Notes under the pieces: model-generated
The model's database searches: none
Seen by the model: the letters and a program-made list of their open reading frames with translations, nothing else
Told to the model about the DNA's origin: nothing
Source: Scatophagus argus
Lineage: Eukaryota > Chordata > Actinopteri > Scatophagidae
Direction of reading: 5' to 3'
Assembly: GCF_020382885.2 (NCBI RefSeq)
Contig: NC_058515.1
Span: 11,019,223-11,083,222 of the forward strand
DNA length: 64,000 bases
In this document: positions 47,292 through 59,700 of the stretch, one piece after another
How the letters are laid out: every line of letters starts with the position of its first letter
How positions within the stretch are numbered: position 1 is the first letter of the stretch
Made by a program: the position numbers and the translations under genes

Positions 47292-48120
47292 TATATTCCT
47301 GTCATTGGATCCCGTCCTTGTATTCAAAAAAAAGCGTATTCTTGCGCGAATGTGTGATATTTATTTAATATTCAAATCGGCACAGAAAAAAGTGGGGGGC
47401 GTTTTGAAATATTTTACACTAGGCAGAGCAACAAAGATGGCCGCCCTCTTATATTTATTTTTTAACAACCCCCCCAATAAGAAAAAAAATCCCCTTACAT
47501 AAAAAATGGCTGACTATATTATTTCAGAACGCACCCCCCTCCTCCTTTCTCTATCTCTCTCCGTCTCTCTTTCTCCCTCTGCGCGCCCCCTCCCTCCTTA
47601 AAAACGTACACATTGTTACAAGAAAAAAGGGGTGTGTGACTGCATGTAAGTTACATTGTTACTTGTTTGTTTCTTTTCTGTCTGCCCCCCTCCACACACA
47701 CACCGCACACCCCCCCACCCGCCTCTTCTCCTCTTTTTTTCTCCCTCTTTCACTCTCTCTCTCTCTCTCTCTCTCTCCCCCCCCACCCCCCCAAAGTCCG
47801 GATCAGTCACGAATCCGACACACTCGCCTGGTGTCACTGTCACTTGCAAGATCACACGCAACAACTCTCGCTTTCTGCATTGCAGAGCCCGACACAAATC
47901 TATCAAATATGGCCACCTTATATTCTCCGGAGCCCCCACCGTTGTATAAAAAAGTATTTTGGAGCAGCAGCAGCAGCAGGCTTGTGCGTGTGTGTGTGTG
48001 TGTGTGTGTGCGTGCGTGTGTGTGTGAGTGCTGGGGAGGGATTGAGAGAGGGGGGTTGGGAAAATCTGCCGCAGCCATGCCCAGACTTACATCAGATTGT
48101 ATTGCTTAAAAATTAACTAC
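47292..48120 (-). promoter_or_regulatory. chd3: chd3 5' UTR and promoter region
   Basis: This lies upstream of the chd3 ATG (47291, - strand). It contains a YY1-type motif AAGATGGCCGCC at 47434-47445, further ATGGCTGAC and ATGGCCACC motifs near 47505 and 47908, a (CT)n run at about 47755-47776 and a (GT)n run at about 47986-48026. YY1 sites near the start of transcription are common in vertebrate housekeeping and chromatin genes. The transcription start itself is not visible. Confidence 0.4.
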
Positions 48121-49709
48121 TTGTGGTGGGGATGAAAACAATTCAGAATATGCAAACTACACCCCCTCCTCTATAAAGCACCATGTTAAACAGCTCAGAG
48201 CGCATGATCCATCTCTAATACTGAGGTTTAAAACAAAACACAAGCGGTTTTTGCGAGCGCTTCCTATGAAATCATGAGCAGCAGGCCGAGTCAACTGGAT
48301 GGCAGTAAGGCCATGGGAATCCCTGAATCCCATGTAGCCCTCAGTGGTGGCTCAGGGCACTTTTGTTTTGACAAAAGGAATTTTGATTTGCCATTCACTT
48401 GCACCCGAAATAGGAGGTCAAACAGGAGAAACTGGCTTTGCTGGGGATAAAATATGAACAATGGCCTGCGCTGGATTGAAATGTATGCCTTCTGGGGAGT
48501 TTTGAAGTCTTGTTAAAAATATCTATATCTAATCCAACTCAGGTTAACTTGATTTGATAGCATTAAGCTAATTTTAATGCACTAATTCACCTTTTAAACA
48601 CACACACACAAAGTGTTTAGATGAGCACTAATTTCTCCTCGTGGCTGAGTGTGTTTCCTCGTTGCAGAAAATGTCCACTTAGCAGTAAGCAGCCTTTAAT
48701 GAATCAAATGAATGTCTCAGCATCCTTGGTCAAATGTGACTGTTTAGTTCTTTCATAATTTCATTCACCTGAGCTTAAACTTCATCCCTGACCTTGGAAA
48801 TATAATTTAATAAAAATCTTAACACAAGTTCTACCTTGGTACTTTCCTTTTTTATAATTATTGTAACATTTTATAGAATAAAATAAATCATAAGAGATGA
48901 AACCTCAGCTGAAAGCTAAAAAGCAGACCTTGTGTCAAAATGTGTCTTTGTTCACTTTTATTCATTGATGACTATCATATCATATCAGTGGTTAATGTGT
49001 TTCACAGAGGACAGTCTGACATGTCAGAGGAGGACAAGCACAGGTGTAAATAACAAAAATAATTATTTATGGCTAAATTCCATTTAGCTGCTTCAGTTTC
49101 AAGGCCCTGGTGTCGCCGTTTTGAATAGAACAAAAATGATATTAATGACATTCACGCCTTTCTTGATTATGTGTCAAAATGTCTGCTATGAAAAAAAAAG
49201 GTGTATTATTGAGGGAGAGAAGGAAAGAAAAATATAAAAAGTTTTTTTTAACATTTAGAATCCACTGCAACCAAAAGTGAAGCATGTTTTCTACACACCA
49301 TACACCACACTGTTGGCCTTACTTACTTTCTACAGGATGAGTCAGTGACACAATCAGTTAATTGGACGGAACAAGCCAGAACTCAACTCTTAAACAAACC
49401 GCATTCCCAGCCAATTTCTAGTTATGTAACAAATATGTGTAACATATGAGTGAGAGTACCATAACTTTCTCCTTGGATTTTTCAAAGTATTTCTGGTAGG
49501 GAAAACGGGAACAGGGCAGGCGACAGGTGTGTGAGAGAACATGAGAGCCTGCAGTGAACCTGCGGCATCCCGAACACACTTCACACACTTCCACAACACT
49601 GTGCGAAATATCTTCTGTCTGTGCATGTCATTCTGTCGGCTGCAGCTTTTACACCAATGCCACGACATAATGCAAACGAGCATTTCAATTACGCCTCATC
49701 TGCTGTGCA

Positions 49710-49748
<39 letters not shown>

Positions 49749-49788
49749 TGCTGCAACAGGTGCCTGAGCTGCTCTGGCTTGGTCCCAT

Positions 49789-49823
<35 letters not shown>

Positions 49824-50946
49824 TGCCCGCACATGAGAAGAGAGGAATTTTTTAGTGCCTGATCCAGTAGTCACATCTGCCAGGAGAGATATGGTGCAAT
49901 GCAAGACACACCGAGGGGGAGGTGGTGTGTGTGTAGCCCCCCCACTAAGACTCTGGCCACTGAGGTGTCTCTTGTCTCCAGATTGGCTGGCTGGTGAGAC
50001 AACTGCAGAGTGTCTTTGCATTTGTGTGTTAGTGTATGTGTATTTGTAGCCATGACTGTGCATGTGTCTCACAATGTGTCTGCTAAAAAAAAAGAAGAAG
50101 AAGAAGAAGAAAAGGGTGAAACTAGCCAGGACTCTCATATGCCACAGGCCCTGACACACTGCACTACTGTGCCATGGTACCCCCCTCCTCCATCTAGTCT
50201 CCCCTTCAACACCCCCCCCTCGTGTCCATTTGGCAGGGAGACATGTCGAGGATGAGAGGGAAAAGCGCCTCCCTTGGGTGCTGCGCTTTAGCTAACCCAG
50301 ATTTTATGCAGTGTGACACACAGAGGAAGACACTGGCTCATGCGCTCCATTCAGAGCCGAGCTGTCTGAATCAAGACAACCCAGAGAGCAGATAATGCTT
50401 CAATGAAATTCATGCAGTGGTGAACATGGAAAAAAAAAAGTTATCTTTACATGTTCCTGCCAGGTGTGAAAGTGAGTCAATTACATATTCTTTTTGTGCT
50501 ATTCTTAGGCAGTTAATAGGTTCAAATTATGGGTCTTCTGCTCTTTGAGGCTTAAAGTTTCTAAGGAGTTTTATCAGCATTTAATTTGCTTTAGAAACAT
50601 TTATTATATATAATATATATGACTCTGGCAAGGTCACAACCCCTCTGCAAATCCTTCTTACTGCCTGCAAGTCTGTCAGTACACGCTGTAAGTAGTTTAA
50701 AGTGCAGTGAGGTGTTTCCTATTTGGTCTATAAAAATGATTCCATAACAGCTGGAGTTATATTTGTTGTAAAATGCATTAATCAATACATTAATAATGTT
50801 AACATGTATACTGTAGTGTATGACTCCATTTATTTATTGCTTTCAGCAGGCGGGAATGCTCAATATAAATACCATGATAAAAGAGAAATAAACGACTACG
50901 AGTGGGAGGCCCTTCGAATGTGAGACCACGCCCCCGCCAGTCGTCC
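48121..50946. other. Intergenic DNA upstream of chd3
   Basis: I see no gene here. The DNA is AT-rich with (CA)n or (CT)n runs at about 49711-49748 and 49792-49820, and an AAG run at about 50090-50111. Open frames such as 49541-49855 and 49791-50159 are microsatellite artefacts. Confidence 0.55.
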
Positions 50947-50952
50947 GTCTCT

Positions 50953-51003
<51 letters not shown>

Positions 51004-51020
51004 GAGCCCACCCAGGGACG
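50947..51020 (+). tRNA. tRNA-Asn (GUU), copy 1
   Basis: This is a 74-nt cloverleaf. The acceptor stem GTCTCTG pairs with CAGGGAC (one G-T pair) and the discriminator is G. It has a D arm GCGC-AATCGGTTA-GCGC, an anticodon stem TTCGG/CCGAA with loop CTGTTAA (anticodon GTT), and a T arm GGTGG-TTCGAGC-CCACC. Box A and box B are intact and there is no intron. TGATTTTTG follows within 15 nt as a pol III terminator. Confidence 0.97.
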
Positions 51021-51248
51021 TCTGATTTTTGTGACTTTAAGTATCCATCCTATGTCATATAAAAGAATAACCTATATCCCGTGATCGTGATCGGGTTAGA
51101 GAAAAAAGAGACAAAACTGATAAAATACAGATCATTAACTTCAAGAGAACTGTAGAAATCAGCTTTCACTTTTTCTGTATATAAAGGCCTGAGATGATAT
51201 GCTTGCCTTCCATTGATACTAGATTACTGCATGTGTCTTTTTCCACAG

Positions 51249-51585
51249 GAGAACTGCTTGGTGTTTACTACCTGCTCAGCCAGACCAGATAGCTCCTAAA
51301 GGTGATTCCCAACTCAGAGGAGACAGAGGACCTGCTGGAAGATGTGGGTAAGGTTGAGGAAGATGAAGACGAAAACTTCGAGCAGGATCAAACCTCTGAT
51401 CTTTACTGTGACAAGTCTCCTGAGGAAAATAAAAGACAGATAAATGTTTGTTTACACTCCTGCCAGAGGTGTGGAAACTGGACATTGTTATTTCTGTATA
51501 GTTTTCCTATTGTTTATAGTTACTGTTTAATGAACTTACTGAATTCACTTAGCGGTAGACTGAAAATAAAAGTTTGATCACAACA
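51249..51585 (+). pseudogene. Orphan exon-like block with polyA signal, possible gene remnant
   Basis: A good acceptor (TCTTTTTCCACAG) ends at 51248. The following frame reads ELLGVYYLLSQTR, then one in-frame TAG at 51290-51292, then LLKVIPNSEETEDLLEDVGK and an acidic stretch (EEDEDENFEQDQTSD) to SPEENKRQINVC. AATAAA lies at 51565-51570. Its composition is coding-like, but no partner exon or initiator was found nearby and I do not recognise the family. It could be a decayed terminal exon, a non-coding RNA exon or chance. Confidence 0.3.
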
Positions 51586-51614
51586 AAAATACGTGCTTCA
51601 CTCTGCCTGCTGTG

Positions 51615-51720
51615 TAACTGATAAGATAAGATAAGATTAACTTTATTGATCCCGCAGTGGGGAAATTTACTTGTCATTGCAGCTCACAAGAACAGAAAAA
51701 GAGTGCAAAAAGTGTGCAAC
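51615..51720 (+). repeat. Interspersed fish repeat fragment (TTTATTGATCCC family)
   Basis: AAGATAAGATAAGATTAACT is followed by TTTATTGATCCCGCAGTGGGGAAATTTAC, with a GTGCAAAAAGTGTGCAAC end. From memory this is a common teleost repeat. It shares a core with the block beside the HTH exon at 18285-18485. There is no coding frame. Confidence 0.6.
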
Positions 51721-52012
51721 TGGATGAACATGTGTCCTCTGAAGCCATACAATTAAATATTCACTCTTTAATTTTTAATACATCAATAATATAATGTCAG
51801 TAAACAGTCATTTTTAAACAAATTATGTGACTTCCAGTTAAATTTTTCTGCATGTAATAAAAACCACCCTCCTCTGTTCCCTTCTTCTAACGCCTTTTGA
51901 TCAACTGATCAATTTAAAACACCAAATATTTTGCCATATAGTACAACAAAAGTAAGTGAACAAGGCAAATGGGAGGGGTTTCCTTACAAGGCCACGCCCC
52001 TAACTCTCAGGA

Positions 52013-52018
52013 GTCTCT

Positions 52019-52069
<51 letters not shown>

Positions 52070-52086
52070 GAGCCCACCCAGGGACG
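52013..52086 (+). tRNA. tRNA-Asn (GUU), copy 2
   Basis: It is identical over all 74 nt to the copy at 50947-51020, with anticodon GTT in loop CTGTTAA and intact A and B boxes. A TTTT stretch follows about 6 nt after the end. The 5' flank shares a CACGCCCC motif with copy 1. Confidence 0.97.
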
Positions 52087-52593
52087 CATAGTTTTGTCCT
52101 CAAGTAACTTTACTGAAATCATGAGGTCGTTTCTATGAATACGTTTTTAAGGGGTAGAAAAACCGTTAGCAGTAATATGTCCTTGTTTCTGGAATGATTC
52201 AGTTTTAACTGAATCACGGCTACAAACACACATACACTAACACACAAACGCAAATAGGAAAACTGAAACTGATCAGCTCACATTAAAAAAACACACCATC
52301 AACATCATGAATAACTTGTCCTCCCCAAAAAACGAAGTTTTACACGAAGCCATGTAAACCGAAACTAGAATTGCCATTATTGACCCAACCGATAACAGAC
52401 TCTGTCTCAGTTGTCCTGAATTATGTCTGCATGTGTATCATCAGTGAATCCTGTACACGCATTGTGCGTAACAAAGCATTTAATTGGTTTCTGTACATGA
52501 ATGTTCGGTTTAAAATGACACAATCGAGCTATCGTAATTCAGTAATTCTGGGAGATGCTTAAAAATGAAAGGAACACAGCTGGTCCCTCACAA

Positions 52594-52599
52594 GTCTCT

Positions 52600-52650
<51 letters not shown>

Positions 52651-52667
52651 GAGCCCACCCAGGGACG
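52594..52667 (+). tRNA. tRNA-Asn (GUU), copy 3
   Basis: It is identical to the other two copies over 74 nt. A TTTTT run occurs just after the gene and a T tract of about 25 nt at 52680-52704, a strong pol III terminator. The 5' flank (CAGCTGGTCCCTCACAA) differs from that of copies 1 and 2. Confidence 0.97.
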
Positions 52668-52704
52668 AGAAGTTTTTGGGTTTTTTTTTTTTTTTTTTTT
52701 TTTT

Positions 52705-53439
52705 GTAATCACGTAAACGAGCAACGTAGAGCAGGGGTAACAGACTAAAGAAAAAACAAATGTATAAATGTGCTTCTGAAAAAAGAGAAACTATTATTTT
52801 CTTCAAGTCTGCAAAAGTCAGGTCCTACTTTCTACGAAACACAGGAGAATGTACTAATAAATAAATTCAAAAAGTAGCGTTAGCAGGATTATAATTTGAT
52901 ATTCAGAAATTCGGAGGAGGAAACACACCGAAAAGGTCACATATTTGACGAAGAAAAAAGCACAAGCATAGACGTTGGCATAGATAGATGAAAGTAACTG
53001 GCCTGCTAATGAATTTAATGACTTTATCACAAAAATCACATACATTTCAAGTTAGACAGTCGTGCGTTAAAATGTTACACTATAACAAACCATTTTATAA
53101 TTTGTCTATGCTTGCTCTATATCCTATAAAGTTCATTATTTAGTTTTAACAAAGCTGTGACAACTTTCGTCTGAATTTAAAGGCCCATATAAAGGTCAAG
53201 TGTGAAAATGTAAGAGCTTAAGTAATAAATTCTTACGTTTGATAGCGTCTTTTCGTTTTTTTGTTACCTCTTCCTTCGGCTGTAATATTCTACTGATATA
53301 ATGCTTTGTTCAACTTTACATTTCATGCTTAACATAGCATTTTGATGCGTTGGGTCCTTTTCTTTCCTCCAGCTTCCGGTTCAGCTGGTCCGTCGGACAA
53401 ATAGCTCCGCAAGCAAATGTAGAAGAGGAGGCAGGGGTT
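52705..53439 (+). promoter_or_regulatory. Flank and probable promoter of naa38
   Basis: AT-rich DNA without genes runs to about 53340. An ETS/NRF-2 type CTTCCGG at 53373-53379 lies about 60 bp before the naa38 ATG, a usual setting for a TATA-less housekeeping promoter. Confidence 0.4.
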
Positions 53440-54554
53440 ATGGCAACAATGATAGAAGAAAATGGTCCTTCGACTCATGTACGTATTTCTGTTTGAATTT
53501 TTTAGTATATCAGATGATCGTTCACGCTATATCCCGTGTCAGAAATGAAAGAAAACGATTTTTAAAGACATATTGCATCGTTATGAAGGATTTAGTTGTA
53601 CTTTATCGTTAGCCGGTGGCTAACGAATTTGCTAGCTAATGAAACTGATCTGTCATTTGTTAACAACTACGCAACGTCAGCCGATACTTACCAGATAATA
53701 TGTGAACACATTGAGCTGCTTATCCTCGGGATCTAAAGATATATTTGTATTAGCAAAATCAGCATACAGATTCCTGAACACAGTTATGAAAATGAATAAT
53801 AAAAACGTTTTACTCAACGCTAAGCAAACCCAGGTGTAACTTAATAGGGTTTCAAGTAAAAATTATTGATGTCGAGTAACATCCAAAGCAGTATCTTAGT
53901 GTAACTCAGTTGTCTGACCAGGAGTAAGCAAGTCCTCAAACGTCTGAGCATCAAGTGTATATACTTTTTAGAAAATGAAAGTGGTGGAAGCAAACATAAT
54001 TTTGTTTTTAAGCTAATCAGTGACTGATTGACCAGTTATGGTTAATTCTAAGTCTGTTGATTCACCGTCCACACTCAGGAGCAGTCTGAAGTGTCTACAT
54101 CGTCCCAGGCAAGGCAGAAACTAGAGGGACTCCTGAACAAAAACATGAGGATCCGCATGACAGACGGGCGGACCCTGGTGGGGCTTTTCCTGTGCACAGA
54201 CAGAGACTGCAATGTCATCCTCGGATCAGCTCAGGAGTTCCTCAAATCAACAGGTGGGTGAAGACTTGATGGCACTCAACATCCACTGTTGCTAAAATTG
54301 AACACTATGTATTTCAAAATGTATTTAAAACTAAATAACAGTTTTTTATCCTGTGTCTTACCTCCAGAAATTAAAAAAAACGTCTGCCTCTGTTTTGTTT
54401 TGTATTTTTTTATCCCTTTTTGTCCTCAGACACATTCTCCCAGGGCGAACCCAGAGTGTTGGGCCTGGCCATGATCCCTGGTCACCACGTGGTATCCATC
54501 GAGGTAGAGGCAGACAGCCTGGAAGACACACAAGGATTTGGAGCTAACCATTGA
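53440..54554 (+). CDS. naa38: NAA38 (LSMD1), Sm-like auxiliary subunit of NatC
   Basis: It is the auxiliary subunit of the NatC N-terminal acetyltransferase (with NAA30 and NAA35), cytosolic and ribosome-associated. The exons are 53440-53478, 54079-54253 and 54430-54554; phases chain and 339 nt gives 112 aa, close to the human core protein. The start [13 protein letters not shown] resembles human NAA38 after its variable leader. The Sm fold is clear: [37 protein letters not shown] and [20 protein letters not shown], with Sm1 and Sm2 motifs. Exon 3 contributes the last strands and a short tail ending GFGANH. It sits head-to-head with chd3 with the tRNA cluster between, and faces dnajc3 tail-to-tail. 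CHD3 and NAA38 are near neighbours in human too. Confidence 0.93.
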
Positions 54555-54720
54555 TGAAGCTTTGCCCGTATGGACACCACTCAGCGCTCAGTGTGACTGT
54601 CTCTCAGTGAGCCGGCTTTATGGCTACGGCTGACCTCAGAAGTGGAGTGTGGACATCTTTGTCGGAGGATCAGTCACTTCACCTCTACAGATGCAAATAA
54701 AGAACTCCTGTGTCAGTATT
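54555..54720 (+). terminator. naa38: naa38 3' UTR and polyA signal
   Basis: AATAAA at 54696-54701 lies about 140 nt after the stop codon and is followed by CTCCTGTGTCAG, a GT-containing downstream element. The 3' UTR is short. Confidence 0.7.
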
Positions 54721-55253
54721 CTGGATTTAGCCATTTCCTCTGCGCTTGAAGATATGTCCATTTGCAGTGCCAACTGTAAAACATGTGCGCCATGTGTGTT
54801 TATGGGCAAAACTGCAGCTACTTGGATGTGTGTGGAAATGTCTTTGTTTCACGATGTTTTAAAATATATCGCTGTATTTGAAACTTTGTGTTAAACTGTC
54901 ATTGAAAAAAAAGTTTGAACATTGACTGAAATCGCATGCTATGTTTAAGCTCATATGATGTATATAATATTAGTGTGTCAAGTGCTACGTGTTTATAAAA
55001 GAGCGACTCCATCGACAAGTAAAATCATGGATAATGTAGGCGCCAGGTAAAAAAAGATGACTGGTCATGCTGCATCAGTTTTGACCAACTAGTTTAACTG
55101 CATACAGTGATTCTCACACAGTTAAACTTTAAATTTGTAATTTGACCAAAAACAAGTGAATTATTACAGGACTTTCTAAGGGTGAGCTCGTAGCTGCAGG
55201 GGGACCTTTCATCATACATAGATCAAGAAATCAAAATTTGATTGTTTCAGTAT

Positions 55254-56710
55254 TTTAATACACTTGAGCAGGTCAGGTGATTCAGTTTGGCAACAGTAAA
55301 ACTGAAGCCACTAACAGCAGAAAACCCAGAAACAAAAACAGTCCCACCGAATCAACTGAAATACAAAGAGCTTGACACATCTGGTTCACACAGTCGAGCG
55401 TTAGATAAGATTCAAAGCTGTTACAATCGCTGTATCCATAAGCTGTTATTGACAAAATAATTTAGTTTGTGCTTAAAAGTCAATCTACAAAGAATGTCAC
55501 CTTACTTTACAGTTAAACCGTCGCAAGTCTTCCTTGGCTGTAAAACTGAGGCCTCGTTTACGAAGTTAAACTTTGACTCTGCTACTGAATGGATTCTGTT
55601 TCAAACTGTCCCTCAGGAAGAGCAAATATTATCCAAATGAACTGGTTATGAACTGCACACATTCTGTAAACGAGGCTCTCAGATAACCATTGAAGACACA
55701 CCTGGTTTGTAAAGAGTCTTTGAATGACTTTTTAAAAAGCCTACAGTAACATTTCAGGAGTGGAGGACGTGTGGAGTGGTTTTTCAAACATAAGGGTAAA
55801 AGTGCGAGTTTTCAAAGACGTGCTTTGAAATGAGTGAAAAAGAAAAGAGCGAAATACTACAACTCTTGATTCAGTCACCAATTCCTTCTCTTCTCATCCA
55901 TAATATTAATATTAACCAAGTTCTCATCACATTACATCCATCATGTTGGAGGGTGGACACATGGGCTGCTGAAGATAAAATGTTTCTACCCAAATGCAGA
56001 ATTCACACATTATTCCAATTAGATACCCACAGAAGACTAATCTGTAATTTAAAACAAAACTGTACACAATAACAGAGTGGCACTGATTTAAGGTCCAAAT
56101 GATTTCAAAACTTTTAACATGAAGCTCCACTTCATAGTGCTGAAGTCTCACCTACTTACCACTGATGTAGAAGCTCAACAAAATGCCTCCTCATGTCTTC
56201 ATGTATAAAAACCTTGGTTCTCTAGAACAGAAAGGGTCTGATGTGATCAAAAATCAGTAGACTGAAATCAGTAAACATGTTATTTCCTCTTAGAAGAATA
56301 CTGCAAGCAGAAACCAACACACTGACAGTCCTGTGTAATGTCCAAACAGGAGCTACTGCATTAAAGAAAAAAGAGTCTTGATAAAATGTTCCAAAAATGG
56401 CACAAAGAAAGAAAGGAGTAATTAGAGCTGACAATCCAAACGTCCCACATCGACTGCTTTCCGCCACCGCTTTTTCCATTCCTAAGGATCTGAAGTGTTG
56501 ACACAAGATTTCATTTTCTCCAACCACAGCGACAAGTTCATTCAACAGTCGCCACAGTCAGGTCCTTTGTTTCTGTGGTCAATTTTCACTGTTTCAAGTA
56601 ACTGACAAAACTGAATCCAAGCACGAGTTCAAAGGAAGACTCCTCCGTAAATCCGCCACTGATCTTCCCCTGGTGTCCCCACGCCCCTCATGGTCGTCAA
56701 GTCCACAAAT
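55254..56710 (-). terminator. dnajc3: Probable dnajc3 3' UTR
   Basis: The region downstream of the dnajc3 stop (56711-56713) holds no gene. An ATTAAA variant polyA signal on the - strand lies at 55254-55259, which would give a 3' UTR of about 1.4 kb. I noticed no perfect AATAAA on this strand between 55.3 and 56.7 kb, but my scan was by eye. Confidence 0.35.
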
Positions 56711-59700
56711 CTAGTTATGGTGGAACTTGAAGTGGAAGCTGCCGCCGGACTGAAAGGGGTCGAAGTGGAAAGGCCAGGCTTGTTCTCTTCCTCCTCCACC
56801 TTGCTGATTTTCAGGGTCGAGGGGATCCTCGCCTGCGTCAAACTTCTGCCTCATTTCTGGTAGGACAATAGGAAGGATGGAGAGATAAATGAAAGACTGA
56901 AAGTCAAATGATAGCTGAAGATGATGCATAGATGCTATTTCATTACTGCGATGACACTTACATTTCATTATGATCCGACTGCTAAACTGTGGAAGCACAT
57001 TTTAAGTCACAGCTTTAGTGCTATTACCGTACTTACTTTTTCTGTTGTTTTGGGACCAAATTGTTTTGAGTTATGATGCATCTTGTCAGTGAACCTTTGC
57101 TTCAGTTTTTGTTTTTGAGGTGCTGCTAAGTGCATTTTCTTACTCTGGACCGAGTCAGGCTAACTGTTTCCTCGGATTTCCAACTTTATGTTACAACCAG
57201 AGAACGGACTCACTGAGGTCCCCTGATAAAAAATACACAAAAGTGTCCGCTATGTTCCTATAACTTAAAATAGTCAATATCATCTCCTGACCTGGGTCAG
57301 TGAGGACCTCCTTAGCCGACGCAATGTCGATAAACCTCTTTTCCGCTTCTTTCTTCTCAGTCTCGGACTGGAAGTTGTCCGGGTGCCACTGCTGTGCCAG
57401 CTTCCTGTACGCCTTGATGATCTCCTGCTTGTTAGCATTCCTGAGGAGAATAAAGTTTGTTAGAGTCAGCTGGCATGATCTGTTGAATAAACATAATCTA
57501 CAATGGATGTATTTGCTATCAGTCCAGAGCCAAGTAATCGAGCTGGTTACCTGCTGACTCCGAGGATCTTGTAGTAGTCCCTCTTACGCGAGAGTTTGAG
57601 CAGTTTCTGTGCTCGTTCCAGCCCTTCTCGTATTTCATGGTTGTCATCAAACTCTCTTGCCTCTTGGTAGTCCTCCACAGCTGAAGCAAAACATTGAAAA
57701 AATAAATGTCTGTTTTCCACACTTTGGCTCAAATAGCATCTGGACTGTACTAAATTTTGTTTTGTTTTGTAAAATTGCTTAATTTTGCCATCATTAAACC
57801 ATTAAAGACTACAATATTCTGATTAATGGTCTGAACCTGTGTTGTGCCTTGTGGGTTTCGGTATTTTTGCTGTTAAGCCATAAAGAATCTACTAACATGG
57901 ACACGATGCATTTAGTTTTGTACGTGTGCAGACGCAAGATCTCTCTTTCTTTCTTTTCCAAATTCAATGCCAACATTATGATCGCTCTGTTTCTTGTTAA
58001 ACCAGTTTTGTTTACAATCAGCTCTCATGACTGCAGCAAAACAGGAACATGCAGGTCAGTTTATTGAAGTCCATTGTCACCGTGAAAAGTGAGTCCTCTA
58101 ACCTTTCTCATAGTCCTGGTTCAAGATGTACGCCTCGGCTCGGTCTCGGAGGATGTTAGCGTTTCGAGGGTCTCTCTGGTGAGCCTCTGAACACACATCT
58201 ATCGCCTCATGAGCCATCTTTAACTACAGGCACAAGCACAGAGGGACAAAGTGGTTGATTTTTAATTTCATGTTGAAGAATAAACCTTAAACTCACCGAT
58301 CGTCTCATTTTCTCTCACCTTGACAAAGCAGAAGCAGATCCTCTCTTTGGCCAGGTTGGTGTAGTATGGGACATTTGGCTCCGTCTTCATCACTGATTCA
58401 TACTTATCAATGGCTTCCTGATATCTGATTGTAAGTAAACAGAATATTGGGTAAAGGTAATTAGTTAGGTTAACTGGGTTGGCTCCTCTTTCCTCATATT
58501 TCCGTTTGGTTTAAGTGTCAAAAGATATCAAAAGAAGAATGATAACATGCTGCATGCACAATTGGGAATTAACCATTTCAGTTTTTCCAGGCTCCACATG
58601 CCTTGGCTTACTTTGAAGTGGCTGACAGTATTTACTTCAAAAAGACGCATATTTTAAAGCACAGATCGTGTAAATTCATGGCAGATATCCTAAGATGATC
58701 ATGACTTTGGAAAGAAAAGTGCATCAGTCCTACAGGAGTACTGACCTCTCCATCTGAATTAGCTCTTCTGCAGAGTCCAGCTGCTTGCTGAGCTTTTTCA
58801 CCTGCTTGTAGTGGCTGAAACACTCTTTGTCATCCTGGTCCAGCTTCAGACACTCTCGGATGTGACTGGACAGAAACAGATTAAGAAGCACATTTTGACT
58901 AAAGCAAAGCAACAAGGTGAAACAGATGCTCTCCAGATGGAAATCAACTTTTTTGCATGACTCTGCTGCCTGAATCAATGTAGTTTGTTTATTCCAGCAA
59001 GCAAAGCTCACTTGAGTGACTCGTGGTGCTCTCCAAGGCTGTAGTGTAGCATGCTGAGCTTCAGGAAGGCAGCACGGTTGTCATTGCGTAGCCTCGTGGT
59101 CGGTGTCAGATCCTGGATGGCTTTCTGGGGATCCCCCATTCGGATGTAACATTCTGCACGAAGCTCCCGCGACTCAGGATCCCAGGGGGAGATCTGAGGA
59201 AAGAAAGAGTAAACAGACATGCAAACTAATTCAGCTCAACAGCAAAAGGCAAGAATAATTCTTCTTTCAAAAATATATTCTGGACAGACATTTGATAAAT
59301 AACACCATGGTGGTACCATACAGGTACTGTAAGGTACCACACACCTCAATGACTCTCTCTAGCACACTGATGGTAGCACTATAGTCCCCTTGGTGGTATG
59401 CACCATGGGCCTCCTCTTGCAGCTCCTCCAGCTCGTTGGCTCTCATCAGCTGATCCCGAGCTTCTCCGTGGTCTGGAGAGCGCTGCAGCTGAAAACAGAC
59501 AAAGCTCCTCCTTTAACCACATGCATTAGTCTGGTGTTTGAGCAAATGCACTAAAATGACAGAAACGGCAATAAACTTACTACTGCTTCAAAGTCCTCCC
59601 TGGCCTCCTGTGTGTTGCCCTGCTTTAACAGGATATTCCCTCTCTGCAACCTGGCCTGGACGTGCAGGTGTAAAGAGACGGAAAGAGACAGAGTGTAAAG

